From Calliopum simillimum (taxonomy: Eukaryota; Arthropoda; Insecta; Diptera; Lauxaniidae), in the NCBI GenBank assembly GCA_951812925.1, contig OX638370.1:103988897-104052896 (forward strand): DNA of 64,000 bases. Reading direction: 5' to 3'. The translations under genes were made by a program, and so were the position numbers. Numbering within the stretch: position 1 is the stretch's first letter; every line of letters starts with the position of its first letter. Positions 63,871 to 64,000 of the stretch are shown in pieces. A model generated the notes under the pieces. That model was not told the origin of the DNA. It searched no databases and worked only from the letters and a program-made list of their open reading frames with translations.

Positions 63871-64000
63871 AGGCCAAATACATACCAACTTTCACCTCTC
63901 TAGCTCTTCTAGTTAACGAGATATAGCGCTTTAAAACTTGTCAACTTTCCACCCTCTAGTTTATGAGCAATAAGTATTTGAAGCTTCTGATCTTTTATCT
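63871..64000. other. Window edge, unassigned
   Basis: ACTTTCACCTCTCTAGCTCT and AACGAGATATAGCGCTTTAA resemble phrases in palindrome arms, but too little is present to classify. Confidence 0.3.

Overview
The window is repeat-laden nuclear DNA from an insect, most likely a higher (schizophoran) fly. The evidence is: two intron-containing tRNA-Tyr genes; nuclear copies of mitochondrial ND5 that only read through with the invertebrate mitochondrial code (TGA=Trp, ATA=Met, AGA=Ser); several mariner-type transposons typical of Diptera; strongly AT-rich DNA with long homopolymers; and CAA/GTT/CAG microsatellites in the non-repetitive islands. I cannot name the species. I find no convincing multi-exon host protein gene. 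The window looks like an intergenic or intronic desert filled by nested transposons and inverted repeats.

Layout. 1-5 kb: an inverted-repeat element (1118-1993), a 5'-truncated DD34D mariner transposase (2291-2970), an RNase H relic (3983-4300) and a 52-bp tandem array. 6.5-8.9 kb: a TIR element with tRNA-like modules in its arms, split by a complete but frameshifted 1.3-kb mariner. 9-14 kb: two small hAT-type MITEs and an IS630/Tc1-like relic. 14.6-15.2 kb: two divergent tRNA-Tyr(GTA) genes with introns of 42 and 21 nt. 16-19 kb: tandem arrays and inverted repeats. 20.4-23.7 kb: two LINE remnants, one with RT and RNase H on the minus strand. 24-28.7 kb: non-repetitive DNA with weak promoter/ORF candidates around a DD41D relic. 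29-36 kb: a block of inverted repeats, including a 1.4-kb near-perfect palindrome (30721-32116), a dimeric tRNA-like element (30310-30615) and a 2.57-kb composite with TA duplications (33368-35941). 36.4-38 kb: an ND5 NUMT cluster. 38.4-45.2 kb: more TIR elements and MITEs, including a hAT-type element with an exact 8-bp duplication (44345-45212). 45.2-49.5 kb: a non-repetitive island. 49.8-55.8 kb: inverted repeats, a second dimeric tRNA-like element and a second large palindrome (54355-55742). 57.6-60.6 kb: a TIR element carrying a 141-bp tandem array, with an intact 361-aa DD41D transposase element inserted in it. 61-64 kb: a possible first coding exon, a copia relic with a 475-bp insertion, and a MITE.

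The only intact protein-coding gene I can support is the DD41D (rosa-type) mariner transposase at 58347-59432. The best functional host genes are the tRNA-Tyr pair. The most unusual structures are the long palindromes and the elements that carry two opposed tRNA-like Pol III promoter modules. All homology statements come from reading motifs by eye; none was searched against a database.
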